Below are positions 13,667 to 26,635 of a DNA stretch of 64,000 bases, piece by piece. Source of the DNA: Rattus norvegicus. Taxonomy: Eukaryota; Chordata; Mammalia; Rodentia; Muridae. The DNA lies in the NCBI RefSeq assembly GCF_036323735.1, contig NW_026947409.1:1312545-1376544 (forward strand). The letters are read 5' to 3'. A program made the position numbers and the translations under genes. Each line of letters begins with the position of its first letter. Position 1 is the stretch's first letter. The notes beneath the pieces were generated by a model. It searched no databases. It worked only from the letters and a program-made list of their open reading frames with translations, and was not told the DNA's origin.

Positions 13667-14905
13667 GTATATGTATATATATATACATATGTATATATAT
13701 GTATATGTATATATATGCATACATTAATATTTACTTTTGTTGGCTCCTAAAACTATGAATTTTGATGGAATATTTGCATGGATTCTGCGTAACTGGGTCT
13801 AGAATATAGGATCCTTACATGACAATGCCAAATAGACTCCATCCTATTCTTATAACCTATTGAAGTTGAGGTTTCACTGGAACTCAAGCCATTCCTCTCG
13901 CTGCCCATCACCCAGAAACTGATGTTTGGCCTGAGAAAGAAGCATGTTAAAACATCCAAAACCCTCAAAGCCTTTCCCTGGGAACTCAGGACGTTAGATA
14001 TTAGAGAACTGTTATCTAATAGAACTTCAGAACCATATTCTATAGTCCATGTTGTCCTTTGCTTTACTGATGTCTAGTAATTTATGGATAAAATAAGGAC
14101 TTGGGAGTTGATCATTTGAAGTAGGTACACAATATTTCCACTCTTATACTCACTGTATAGCTGGTCCCCATTTGTTGCCAAATTAATTGCAAAAAATGAA
14201 TTGGAAAAATGAAATTTTTGAGTACACATGCAGAAACCTATATAATGTCCCCTGTTAATGAATTTACAATTAGAAAATGTAGCACAATATTCAGTCAATT
14301 AAAATTCTGTAGGGAAAATACTGGCACCTGGGAAAAAGAGAAAACCTAGGGAATTGAACTTTATGTCAGAGAATTAGACCTGGGAATGAAATTAATCTCC
14401 AGAAGAATTTCCTTCCTTCCATATTCTTAGATCTTTTCTACCCTTGGAAAGCCCCTGACTATCTTTCTTCATTCAGATCATGTAATCACTAATGAAACAG
14501 GGAAAAGACTCTAGCTTTAGAGAGATGTAGCCTGTAGAGGTTTCTACGGTATTACAGGAGACACTCCTGGAAAGGGCACCTCCAATTCTGGTCAATGTAA
14601 GGAAAGCTTTTTAGAGGTAGGCTATGGCAATTCTCAGTGACATCATCATTAGTCCCTCCATGAAATATCTCTTGTATCCTGGAGAGCCCTAGCTTCTACT
14701 GTGACATTACAAGTGTTGTTTGACAGCAACTGCCTCTCAGATATTCCTTCCATATATCTATGGTTTACTAATTGGCCTCTAATTCAGAGTAAAGAGCCAT
14801 TTGGGAGGGAGAACAAATAGGATGAAGAGATCAGAGATGGGGAGAAGGAACCTGGCCTTCTGTCTTGGTATAAAAGAAAAGAAGAAATATGTGGTTCTTC
14901 GGAAA
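13045..14905. repeat. Tandem unit A3 (truncated on the right)
   Basis: An antisense L1 3'-end fragment (about 13075-13590), a TATATC/TATATG microsatellite (13593-13735) and the non-L1 segment (ATGTTGTCCTTTGCTTTACTG near 14048; CAATGTAAGGAAAGC near 14603; CATCATCATTAGTCCCTCC near 14642). Matching to other units stops around 14900, before the part that in A1/A2 leads into the next unit. Confidence 0.8.
13593..13735. repeat. TATATC / TATATG microsatellite
   Basis: Interrupted hexanucleotide and TA-type repeats inside unit A3. No coding meaning. Confidence 0.9.
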
Positions 14906-17512
14906 ACACCATGGGAAGATGGCTTTAGTTTTTTTGTTCTCAGGGTGAACCGAGCTCTTGGAGAAGATGCTGAACATCCTTAAGATATTTTCGCATATGG
15001 TAAAGTTTCGAGATATCCCTTTTTAGATTTTGATGGTCCTGGGGATTGTATGGCTGATGGTAAATGTTTCCGAGGAAGAGTGCTAGAGTCAGATTGATTT
15101 TTAGATGTATAGAAGACATGGAATTTTTCTAAAATACTTGGGCTAATGGCACAACGTCTAAATGATATTTTTCGTTGTGGACTTTCCCTCAGACTTTTGG
15201 AAATAAAAAAAAAGCTTTTGTATATTTGAAGTCTAATTTGCACAATGACAAATCACTTTGAGCCTGGAGAACACTTTCTGGAGCCCTACAGAGGGGTGAA
15301 GAAATATCCTGAAACCCTAGGGCACACGGTGAACACACCTTTTTGGCAGAAAGAGGAGTTACTTGAGCATCTTTTGACAAGATGGAATGTCCGGCATTGC
15401 CTTGTAGGGATTGGCAACTTTCCGCAATTCCTTCGTCAGTTTGGAAAAGTCAAAGGCCCTTTGAACAGATGGAGAAGGTGAGGGACTCACCTGGGGAGTA
15501 TTGGTAGCTTTTGGTGTCTCTTAGGCAGCAGAAGATGGCACAAGATTCCTTTTGGCAGGAGGGGGAAGATTGAAACTGTCTTCCTTACAGGAGAAGTTTC
15601 AAAAGACTCCATCAGAAAGATCAAATCTTAACCCTTTGTTTTTAGAAACTGGATGCCTGTGGTACACTTTGGTAGAGGGAGAAAGTGACTGTTTCTCCCC
15701 AGAGTAGACATGTGAAATAAATGTACTTGGGTAGATGGGGATAGTTGTAAAGAATGCTGTTCAGATGCAGTAGATCCTAAGACATCCTTCTCAGATGAGG
15801 AAGGTCTTAATGTACCATTTATATGTGTGGAAATCCTGACTGTGACGTCGGAATGGGGGTAGGTATGAAACTACCTCTGAAGATGTGACCTCTCCTAGAG
15901 GATCATGGACATATTGAGAGGTCTGAGAACCTCACGAGCAGATAAGGATGTTTCGAGATATTGTTGTGTAATTGTGGAAGTTCCAGGAAAAATTTCTTCT
16001 GCTGGAGAATTGGAAACAGACTTTCATATAAAAGTGTCAGGTTCCCTTGAATGCTTGATAGGCAAAACAGGTTCCAAGGCCCCTTCAGAAGATGAGGTAA
16101 AATGCAGAGTCTTTGAGGTATTTGGTAGGTGTTCTGGGTCCACTTGTGGGTATAAAGAAGGCCTGGAACCTCTTTGTGCATATTAGAAAGAGTGTGTAGC
16201 TTCTTCTGTAGTTGGGGAAGGTGGCTGATCTTGAGGAGATAAGGAAGTTCCTGCAGCATCCTATGAAGTTTGTGGAGGTCATAAGCATTCTTTTGCAAAA
16301 ACAGAATCCAAGGCATCCCTTTCCTTAGATGTCGAGGATGGTACAGACACTGGTGTTTGCATATCATGTTCCCCTACTCCATGTTCACATATGGTTGGAT
16401 CCATAACCTTCTCTACAGACGGAATATGTCCTAGAACATCTTTTGTACATGTGTCACATTCACAAGTTATTTCTAAAGCTGAGGCTATGGGTAGAACTTC
16501 TTTTGGAGAAGTTTCTTGTCCCACAGTCTCTTTATGAGATAGAGTACTACTCAGAGAATCCTGCTCAGTTTTGGAAAATTCTAGCATCTCTGATGTATAT
16601 ATGGAAAATTTTGTAGCATCTCCTTTCAGGGCAGAATGACCTAGAGTCGCCTGAGGAGGTTGGGGATGTTTTATCTTCTCTGAACATTGTATAATTATGG
16701 AGTCTACATGGATCATTGACATTGTGTTATGAAAATCTTGGCTCATTTGGGCCTGATGACAACTCAGGAGGGTCCTTTTCAGTGGAAGAAGGTATTTGAA
16801 TAATTCTCTGTTGTATAGAAACATTGGAAGTACTGGGGGAGATGTTGAGGGTGGTAGATCACATTTTATATCTGCAGAAGGCACAAGAGTCCCTTGGGTC
16901 AACTCAGAATTTTCTAACACATCTTGAGTGGGTGGGGAACTCTCAAGAGTCCCTTCTGAAACTCTTAATGGTCCTTAATCTAATGGTGTACATGCAGAAA
17001 ATTTTATCTCTGCTTTGGCAATTATGTGTGTTATGAGGTTCACTTGGAGATGTGACATTATTTTGTCTCCCTTGGACTGTAAGTGATGATTTAAGCTCAT
17101 ATTTTAATAGTGGAGGACTTTGAAGGTCCTCGTGGTTTTATAGGGAAGTTCTGACATCCTCTTTGTCAGCAGAATCAGGTTTCAAACGAATTTAAATGAA
17201 GCAGATTTCATAAGACACTTTGGTGGAAATGGGGCAGATCTTTGACTGTCTTTGTGAGTGGACATAGCTCTCTGCCCTGCTTTGGCAGCTGGCAAAGGTT
17301 TTAAAGTCTTGTGTGGAGATGGGGCAGGACTTAATACATTTGTGGAATATGAGAAATCACTGATATTACCTTTATGATAAGAACTTTTGCAGCCCTCTTT
17401 GTCTGGTGGGGCATTTTGTACCTCCCCTTGACCAGAGGGGTCTTCACCAACGATTTGGAGGAGAATTGTCAATATTAGAGACCTGTAGTATAGGGAACGA
17501 ACATTTGAAACT
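14906..17512 (-). pseudogene. Unidentified decayed coding-like block with degenerate internal repeats
   Basis: The minus strand holds several successive frames of unusual length and biased composition for this AT-rich DNA: 17595-17182 (its first part overlaps the L1 boundary), 16920-16279 (213 residues), and shorter pieces to about 15000. The same frame stays protein-like past the stop near 16279, with stops and shifts. The peptides are rich in Ser, Pro, Thr, Lys and Glu. Short motifs recur roughly every 20-26 residues, such as SHKETVGQETSPKEVLP, SVEKVMDPTIC, SSTSKERDALDS and SPHKTLKPLPAAK. No signal peptide, membrane segment or catalytic motif was seen. I read this as a decayed exon of a repetitive, possibly testis-type or fast-evolving protein; that is inference. 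The ATGs are not reliable starts, and the block is broken by stops and by the L1 that begins near 17513. Confidence 0.4.
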
Positions 17513-18681
17513 CCTTTGAAAACTCTGTGGGACAGAGAGCTGCACACCCAGAAGAGTGGGCAATACTGGGACCTCAGTGAGGGAGAGACTGCCACATCTT
17601 CCCACCTGTGCCCACATCCCTACCACAAGAGGAAACTGCGTAGGGCCTCTGGGCACATGAATATAGGAGCAGTCAAGCTGCAGGAGCCCTGCAGTCCAAA
17701 CTGCACCTGGATCTAAACTGGTCCAAACTACACCCAAATCTCATGTGGGATGGGGAAGTTTTAGACGTCAGAGTGGTTGACACCCATGAGAACTCTGGTC
17801 ACGTTCCTGACTCAGGAAAAAAAAAAACACCTACCTCCATCTGGTCCTCCTGTGCATAGGGACCTAGGAGCAGAAGGGACAGGATATTTCTGGTTGCAGC
17901 TTTCATGGAAAGGTGAAAGTGAGCACAACGATCGCCTTAAGGCCTGAGAAAAGAGGTGAATCCAACTTTTCTGCTGGATGTGACCTGACTGGAGGACTCA
18001 GGACATGCAAAGGCAGAACTCCTCTGGGACCAGGCACTATCAGTTTCTAGCTGGTTCCTGAACCTCGCTATTCCCGACCTAGAGCTCCCTGCACCTAGAC
18101 ACTGAGGGAGAGAGAGCTGATCACCCAGGAGTGTGGGCAATACTGAGTGTACAAGGCACAGAGACTGCCACTTCTACCCCCCATTGCCCACATCTCTGGT
18201 CTTAGACAAAACTGCATAGTTCCTCTGGACATAGGAATATAGGAGGAATAAAGCTACAGGAGCACCATGTTCCAGACTGTGCCTGGATCTGAACAGAACT
18301 GGTCAAAAAGCTCCCTGTACCCAAATCCTGAGCGTGGGGAAACTAGACCTTCAGAGAAGCAGACACTCCTGGGAAACCAGAGGAGACTACTCTCTGCCCA
18401 AATTCCTGACTCAAGAGGAAAACACCTTGTACCATCTGTGCACCCTCCCCCCACAGAGGTACCTAGGAGAAGTATGGGAAGTACCGTCTGGTTCCTGCCC
18501 ACAGCGACAGCTGAAAGTCAGTGGACAGGAGCAACTACATGCCTGAGAGCAGAAAATTCTGTTCCCTTAACTGGGAAAAGAAAACAGGAAAACAGGTCTA
18601 CAGCAGCCCTGACACAGGAGTCTACAGAACAGTCAAGCCACTGTCAGAAAGAGCAAGCAAGCTAACTCCAGAGACAACCTG
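17513..18681 (+). promoter_or_regulatory. L1 no. 2 5' UTR with two tandem monomers
   Basis: Two related segments with landmarks GTGGGCAATACTG at 17556 and 18133 give a period of about 577 bases. Each also has GAGAGAGCTG- or CAGAGAGCTG-like and GACTGCCAC blocks. Rodent L1 promoters are built from such monomers. The second monomer runs into the non-monomeric part that resembles 352-907. An A-run lies at about 17817-17828. Confidence 0.75.
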
Positions 18682-19783
18682 ATGGCCAGAGGAAAGCACA
18701 GGAACACAAACAACAGAAATCAAGACTACTTGGGCTCAACAGAACCCAATTCTCCCATCAAATCAAATACTGGATATCTAAACACACCAGAAAAGCAAGA
18801 TCTAGATTTAAATTCACATTTTATCATGACAATGGAGGGTGTTAAGAAGGTCATAAATAACTCCCTTAAGAAAATACAGGACAACAGAAAATACAGAAGT
18901 AAACAAGTAGAATCCCTGAAAGAGGGAACTCAAAACTACCTGAAAGAACTACTGGAAAAACAGCAAAACAGGAGAAGAAAATAAACAAAGCCATCCAGGA
19001 GTTAAAAATGGAAATATAAACAAAAAAGAAAGCACAAGGAAGACAACCCAGGAAATGGAAAACCTAGGAGAGCTACTGGGAGTCATATATGTGAGAATCA
19101 CCAACAGGATAAAAGAGATAGAAGACATCATCTAAGGAGCAGAATATTCCATAGTAATCATTGAGACAACTGTCAGAGATAATGGAAAATGGAAAAGCAG
19201 TGAGCCCAAAACATAAAGGATATCCAGGACACAATGAGAAGATCAAACCTAAGCTTAACAGGTATAGAAGAGAGTGAAGACTGTCAACATCAAGGGACAG
19301 TAATATTTTCATCAAAATTATAGAATAAAACTTCCCTAATCTAAATAAAGAGATGCCCATAAACAAACACAAAGCCTACAGAACTCCAAATAGATTGGAC
19401 CAGAAAAGGAAATCATCCCATCACATAATAGTCAAAACACCAAAATTGAAAAACAAATAAAAATATTAAGAGCAGTACGGGAAAAGGTCTAATAACATAT
19501 AAATGCAAACCTATCAGAATTAAACCAAAATTCTCACCAGATACTATGAAAGCCAGAAGATCCTGGATAGATGTCATACAGACACTAAGAGAACAAAAAT
19601 GCCATCCCAGACCACTGTATCCAGCAAAAATATCAATTAACATAGATGGAGACACCAAGATATTCTATGACAAAACAAAATTTACACAATATCTTTTTAC
19701 AAATCCAGTCCTACAAAGGACACTAACTGGCAAACCCCAAAACAAGGAGGAAAGTAAAATCATAGATAAAGCAAGAAATTAAT
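18682..19783 (+). pseudogene. L1 no. 2 ORF1 remnant
   Basis: It starts with the same MARGKHRN as the intact ORF1 at 908. The first 100 codons stay open (to 18984), then stops and frameshifts accumulate. The C-terminal part is open again at 19546-19782 with MKARRSWIDVIQTL and LYPAKISINIDG. It has no coding capacity. Confidence 0.9.
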
Positions 19784-19837
19784 CTTTTCACAACAAAATA
19801 AAGAGAAGGGAAGCACACAAACATTAACTAACTTCCA

Positions 19838-22800
19838 ATTGTGAAAATAATATAAAGTGACCATCGCTATTCCTTAATATCTCTCAACAACAGTGGACTC
19901 AATTCCCCACTAAATATACACAGATTGACACACTGGTTATGTAATGAGGACCCAGCGTTTTGCACTAGAGGAAACACACTTCAGAGACAAAGACAGACAC
20001 TACCTCAGAGTAAAATGCTGGAAAAAAAACTTTTCAAGCAAATGATCTGAAGAAGCAAGCTGGAGTAGCCATTATAATATTATATAAAATTGACTTTCAA
20101 CCAAAAGTCATCAAAAAGCATAAGGAAGGACACTTTATATTCATCAAAGGAAAAATCCACCATGATAAACTCGAAATCATAAATATCTATGCTCCAAAAA
20201 CAATGGAACCTACCTACAGGAAAGAAACCTTACTAAAATTAAAAGAACATATGGCACCGCAAACAATAAAAGTACGAGATTTCAACACCTCATTTTCACC
20301 ATTGGACAGATCACAGAAAGAGAAATAAACAGAGACATAGACAGAATAACAGAAGGTATAAACCACATGGACTTAAGAGATATTTAGAGAACATTCTATC
20401 CAAACAAAAGGATATAAATTCTTCTCACCACTTCATGGCACTTTCTCCAACATTGATCATATAATCAGTCAAAAAGCAGGCCTCAAAGGATACAGAAATA
20501 TGGAAATAATTTCATGCACTCTACCAGACTACCATGGGCTAAGGTTGTTCTTCAATAACAATCGTGAAAGTACACCAACATATACATGGAAGTTGAATAA
20601 TGCTTTACTGAATGATAACTTGGTCAAGGAAAAATTAAAGGAAGAAATTAAAGACTTCTTATAATTCAATGTAAATGAAGGTACATTATACCCAAACTCT
20701 TGGAACACAATGAAAGCTGTGCTAAGAGGAAAACCCATAGCTCTGAGTGCCTGCAGAAAGAAACAGGAGAGAGCATACATCAGCAGATTGACAGCATACC
20801 TAAAACCTCTAGAACAAAAAGAAGCAAATTCATGCAGGAGAAGTAGAAGGCAGGAAATAATGAAACGCAGTGCTGAAATCAACTAAGTAGAAAAAGAAGT
20901 GACTAATCAAGGAATGAAAAGAACCAATATCTGATTCTCTGAGAAAATCAACAGGATACATTAACCCATAGCCAGAATAACCGGATTATACAAAGAGTAT
21001 GTCCAAATTAACAAAATCAAATATTAAAAAGGGAGACATAACAGCAGAATCAGAGTAAATTAAAAAAAAAATCATTGTACTACAAAAACCTAGGTTCAAC
21101 AAAACTTGAAAATCTGGAGAAAAAGGACTATTTTCTAGACAAATACAAGGTACCAAACCTAAATCAGGAAAAGTACATCATTTGAACAACCCATAATTCC
21201 CAAAGGAATACAAGCAATCACCAAAACTCTTCCAACCAAAAAGGGTCCAGGATCAGATGGGTTTATTGCAGATATCCATCCAAAATTCATTAAAAATTTC
21301 ATAACAATACTGTCCAAACTATTCCATAAAATTGAAACAGATGTAGTACTACCAAATTGCTTTCATGAAGCCACAATTACTCTTATCACTAAAACACAGA
21401 AAGACCCAACAAAGAAAGAGAACTTCAGGCCAATTTCTCTTATCAATATCGACACAAAAATACTCAATAAAATTCTTACAAACCTAAACCTACAACACAT
21501 TAAACAATCATCCACTACGATTAAGTAGGATTCATCCCAGGCTTGCAGGGATGCTTTCATATACAGAAAACAAACAACATACTCCACTATATAAGAAACT
21601 CAAAGATAAAAACCACATGATCCTTTCATTAGATGCTGAGAAAGATTTTGACAAAATTCAACACCACTTCAGGATAAAAGTCCTGGAAAGTATAGGAATT
21701 TAAGTCCCATACCTAAACATATATGGTAAACCCGTAGCTAACATTAAACTAAATGGAGAGAAACTTAAAGCAATCACACTGAAATCAGGGACTAGACAAG
21801 GCTGCTCATTCTCTCACAACTTATTCAATATAGTACTAGACATCTTAGCCAGAGCTGTCAGACACTGAAGGAGGTCAAAGGTATATAGATTGGAAAGGAT
21901 GAAGTCACATAGCACTGTATGTAGATGATATGATAGTATACTTAGTGACCCCAAATGTTCCACAAGAGAATTCCTAAACCTGATAAACAATTTCAGCAAA
22001 GTGGCTGGGTATAAAAATAACTCTGTATAAAAGCTAAACAAGCGGAGAAAGAAACTAGGGATATGACACCCTTCACAATGGCCCCAAATAATATAAAATA
22101 TCTCGGGATGACTTTATCCAAGCAAGAAAAGATATGAGCATATGAGCAGAACCTCAAGTCTCTGCAGAAACTGAAGGAGATTTCAGAAGATGGAAAGTTC
22201 TCCCATGTCCATGGACTGGCAGGATTACTACAGTAAAAATGGCCATTGCACCAAAAGCAATCTACAGATTCAATCCAATCCCCATCAAAATTCCAATCCA
22301 ATTCTTCATAGAATTAGACAGAAAAATTCATAAAATCATCTGGAATAACAAAAAACACATAATAGCTAAAACTGTCCTCAACAATAAAACGACTTCCCTG
22401 GGAATCACTATCCCTGAACTCAAGCAGTATTATAGAACAGTAGTGATAAAAACTGTATGGCATTGAGAGAGAGGCAGGCAGATTAACCAGTGGAATAGAA
22501 TTGAAGACCCAGAAATGAATCTATACACCCATGATCACTTAATTTTTGAGAAAGGAGTCAAAACCATCCAATGGAAAAAAGGACAGCATTTTCAGCAAAT
22601 AGTGCTCGTTCAACTGGAGGTCAGCATGTAGAAGAAGGCAAATTGATACATTCTTATTGCCCTTTAGAAAGCTTATCTCCAACTGGATCAAGGACCTCCA
22701 CATCAAACCAGATACACTCAAACTAACAGAAGTAAAAGTGGGGAAGCATCTCGAACACATGGGCACTGGAGAAAATTTCCTTAACAAAACACCAATGGCT

Positions 22801-23616
22801 CATGTTCTAAGATCAAGAATTGACATCTGCAATCTCATAAATCTGCAAAGCTTCTGTATGGCAGAAGACACTGTTGTTAGGACAAAATGGCAACCAACAG
22901 ATTGGAAAAATATCTTTACCAATCCTACAACAAATAGAGGGCTAATATCCAAAATATACAAAGAAATCATGAAGTTAGACTAAACGGAGACAATTAACCC
23001 TATTGAAAAATGGGGTTCAGAGCAAAACAAAGAATTCACAGCTGAAGAATTTAGAATGGCAGGGAAACACTTAAAGAAATGTTCAACATCTTTAGGTTAA
23101 TGGGAAATGCAAATCAAAACAACCCTGAAATTCCACCTCACACCACTCAGAATAGCTAAGATGAAATCTCAGGTGATAAAAGGTTCTGGCAAGGATCTGG
23201 AGAAAGAGGAACACTCCTCCATGGTTGGTTGGATTGAAGAGTGGTCCAACCATTCTGCAAATCAGTCTGTAGGTTCCTCAGAAATTGGACATTGAACTAC
23301 CTGAGAACCCAGCTATGCCTCTCTTGGGCATATAACCAAAAGATGCACCAACATATGTCAAAGACATATGCTCCAGTATGCTCATAGCAGGCTTATTTAT
23401 AATAGTCAGAAGCTGGAAAGAACCCAGATGACATCAACAGAGGAATGGATACAGAAAATGTGGGACATATACACAATGGAATATTACTCAGCTATCAAAA
23501 ACAATAACTTTATGAAATCCATAGGCAAATGGATGGAACTAGAAAATATCCTGAGTGAGGTAACCCAATCACATAAAAACACACATGGTATGCACTAATT
23601 GGTACGTGGCTATTAG
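19838..23616 (+). pseudogene. L1 no. 2 ORF2 remnant
   Basis: Recognisable throughout by alignment to L1 no. 1, but the start codon is lost and there are many stops. Surviving islands include 22239-22466 and 22657-22983. The RT active-site region near 21915-21930 reads YVDD where L1 no. 1 has FADD; the sequence around it is frameshifted, so this is decay or a variant, not a working site. The family stop is at 23614-23616. Confidence 0.9.
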
Positions 23617-24338
23617 CCCAAATGCTCGAATTATCCTAGATGCACAGAACACATGAATATCAAGAAGGATTACCAAAATGAGGATTCTTCACTCATTCTT
23701 TAAAAGTGTAACAAGAATACACTTGTCAGGGAATAGGGAGGCAAAGTTTAGAACAGAGGCTGAAGGAACACCCATTCAGAGCCTGCCCCACATGTGCCCC
23801 ATACATATACAGTCACCCAATTAGATAAGATGGATAAAGCAAGGAAATGTAGGCTGACAGGGACGGATGTAGATCTCTACTGAGAGGCACAGCCAGAATA
23901 CTGCAAATACATAGGCGAATGCCAGCAGTAAACTACTGAACTGAGAACAGGACCCCCGTTGAAGGAGTCAGAGAAAGGACTAGAAGAGCTTGAAGGGGCT
24001 CATGACCCCTTATGAACAACAATGCCAACCAACCAGAGCTTCCAGGTACTAAGTCACTACATAAAGTGTATACATGGACTGACCTATAGATGGGCTCCAA
24101 CCTCATAGGTAGCAATGAATATCATAGAAAGAGCACCAATGGAATGGGAAGCACTTGGTCCTGCTAAATCTGAACCCCCAGTGAACATGATTGTTGTGGG
24201 GAAGGCGGCAATGGGGAGGGTGGGGAGGGGAGTACCCATAAAGAATGGGATGGAGGGATTAGGGGGATGTTTGCACGGAAATCGTGAAAGGGAACAACAT
24301 TCGAAATGTAAATAAGAAATACTCAAGTTAATGAAAAA

Positions 24339-24599
24339 ATTAAACAATTAAAGTATATTATGTACATAGAGAATGTATTATTATATAGGGATGCTTCATA
24401 AAGTGACCTTAATTAATTTTGTTAGCTACAACAGATCTGCGAATTAGGTGATATTAATGGGAGCACATTATGTGATTTGACCTTAGTAAATTTAAATTAA
24501 AGTGGCTATTTTGAAAAATACTAAGCATTATTTACATGTACAGGCTCAGCAATGAACATCTATAAATAAAGAAAAACTATATATCAAGAAAAAATAATT
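24339..24599. other. AT-rich spacer
   Basis: Nothing recognised. Short runs of A and T only. Confidence 0.5.
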
Positions 24600-25090
24600 A
24601 AATTCAACTACATATCTGAACTAAATATTCACAATTGAAGAAACTCAAATCAATAAGAATCCAATGGCAAATATGTATGATCCTTACACATTATGGAAAT
24701 GCAAAACAAAATTATTTTGAGATTTTTTTCATCCTTTTCAGAAAACTTAGGTTAATAACACATGAGCCAACTTATCTATACTGTGTTATGGAGAGAGGGG
24801 AACATTACTATTCTCCTGATGGGAAGGAAACTTCTGTAACAAATTTGAAATCAGTATGGTGTTTCTTCAGGAATATGGAAATGGATACGCCTAATGATAT
24901 GACTCGAGGACATATGTCCAAATGTTGATTCATCCTAGGATATAAACCCTTGATTATTTGGAAATATTCAAGTTGTTCCTTAACAAATGAAGAGATAAAA
25001 AAATTTAGTGCTTTTTCAGATTGGAAAAAGGAAAGCATGCAATTTTCAGGACAAGGAATAGATATTGTGAAAGTCTTCATAGATGAGGTA
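24600..25090 (+). mobile_element. Old L1 ORF2 3'-end fragment
   Basis: Sense-strand resemblance to the ORF2 C-terminal region of older rodent L1s: ATGGAAATGCAAAACAAAATT near 24688, ATTCTCCTGATGGGAAGGAA near 24810 and AAATCAGTATGGTGTTTCTT near 24848. It is too diverged for reading frames to mean anything. Confidence 0.5.
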
Positions 25091-26615
25091 ATCCAACATC
25101 CCCCTTCTCTGGGATATGATGTCTCCACAGGACCAATTGCCTCCCTTCCCATATATGGCTGATGAGGCTGCTGTCTTCTCCATGTGCTCTACAATCTATG
25201 TAGCAGAAGCCAGTGACTGACCCAAGTATATTCTAGTTCGTAGTAAATTTCCTGAGCTTCTGAAGGGTAAACGTAATAATTCTGTTGTTCTTCATATTAG
25301 GCTCCAATCCCCTTCAGATCCTTCAGGCATTCCCCTAACTCTTCTTTTCTGGCTCTCAGGTTCTGTCAAATGGTCAGGTGATGGCAGAGCCCCTCAGACG
25401 ACAGACCTATTACGGTCTTAACTGCAAGCACATCTTGAAATCAGGAATAGGGCCAGGATTTACAGTCTGTGGATGAAATGGTTCTTATGGTGGGGTGCTC
25501 TCTGAAGGGCCTTTCCTTCAGTCTTTGCTCTGTTTTTGTGTTTGCGTTTTTTGAGGCCTTGGATATTTATAGGATAAAGATTTTGAACTGTGTGGGCAGC
25601 ACCATTCCTTCACTGGGGGGCATGCCTAGCTACAGGAGGCAGTCTCTAGTGGTTCTATCATTTTGCTGCTTGGTATTTCAACTACCATCATCCCATTAGG
25701 TTTATTGGAACCTCTTGCATCCCTGACACCTGGGACTTTCCTGGGAAAATCCAAGTTCACCACCCACCACTGATGCTTATTGTCATACATTCCACTTTTT
25801 TTCTGGAATTTTCTCTTTTCATTGTTGCAACTCCCCCCACTTTGTCTATCATTCTCTACCTCTAAATAAGTCCCTCCGTCCCTCTGCCTTCCATGATTAT
25901 TTTGTTCTCCCTTCTAAATTGGTTACAAGCATCCACAATTTGGCCTTCTAACATGTTACCCTTCATGTGATAAATGCTCTGTATAGTGGGCAATCTGAGC
26001 TTTAGGCTAACATCCACTTGTCACTAAGTTCATCCCATGTTTTGTCCTTTTTGATCTCTGTTACTTCACTAATTTCCAGCTCCATATCTTTGCCTACAAA
26101 GTTCTTGGTGTCCTCATTTTTAATACCTGAGTAGTGTTCCTTTGTTTAAATATAGCACACTTTCTCTATTTATTCCTCAGTGGAGTGGAGGTAAATCACG
26201 CTTGTTTCCAGCATTCGACTATTGTAAGTAAGGCTGCTGTGAACCTGTTCAACCACAAGTCTTTGTTGTATGTGGATCAAGTTTGTGTATATGTGTTGAA
26301 GTGAGTGGTAAAGCCCGATTTTCAGGTAAAGCTATTTGCAATTTTCTCTGAACCTCCACATTGATATATAAAGTGGCTATCAGCTACTAATCCCACCAGC
26401 AGTGGTTGAGTGATCCACTTTGTCTACATCCTAGCCTACTCTGCTACTGGATCTGTTTTTTATCTTAGCTATTCTGATTCGTGTAATGTAGAACCATTGG
26501 TTCATTTTGATTTGCCTTTTTCTGATAACTATGGATGTTGAACATTTCTTGATGTGTTTCTCAGCTATTTAGATACCTCAGTTGAGAATTCTTGGTTTGG
26601 CTCTCTAACCAATTT
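25091..26615 (-). mobile_element. Inverted 5' portion of an L1 (ORF2 end and 3' UTR), antisense
   Basis: From right to left it reads ORF2 3' end (GATGTTGAACATTTCTTGAT near 26532; the ORF2-end block near 26040-26180) and then 3' UTR (TCACTGGGGGGCATGCCTAG near 25611; TTTCCTTCAGTCTTTGCTC near 25511). The direction flips at about 26615-26640 to a sense L1 tail, a layout typical of 5' inversion during insertion. Confidence 0.65.
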
Positions 26616-26635
26616 TAAAACTTTGATATTTGTTT

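Larger units (their letters stand above)
17513..24338 (+). mobile_element. L1 no. 2, full length but degenerate, with promoter monomers
   Basis: The order is 5' UTR (17513-18681), ORF1 remnant (18682-19783), ORF2 remnant (about 19838-23616) and 3' UTR with A-rich end (23617-24338). It is clearly related to L1 no. 1 but far more diverged, with many stops and frameshifts, so it is an older insertion. Its complete 3' UTR (G-rich run, then GAAATGTAAATAAGAAATAC near 24303) shows what L1 no. 1 has lost. The 5' boundary is approximate and no clear target-site duplication was seen. Confidence 0.93.
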
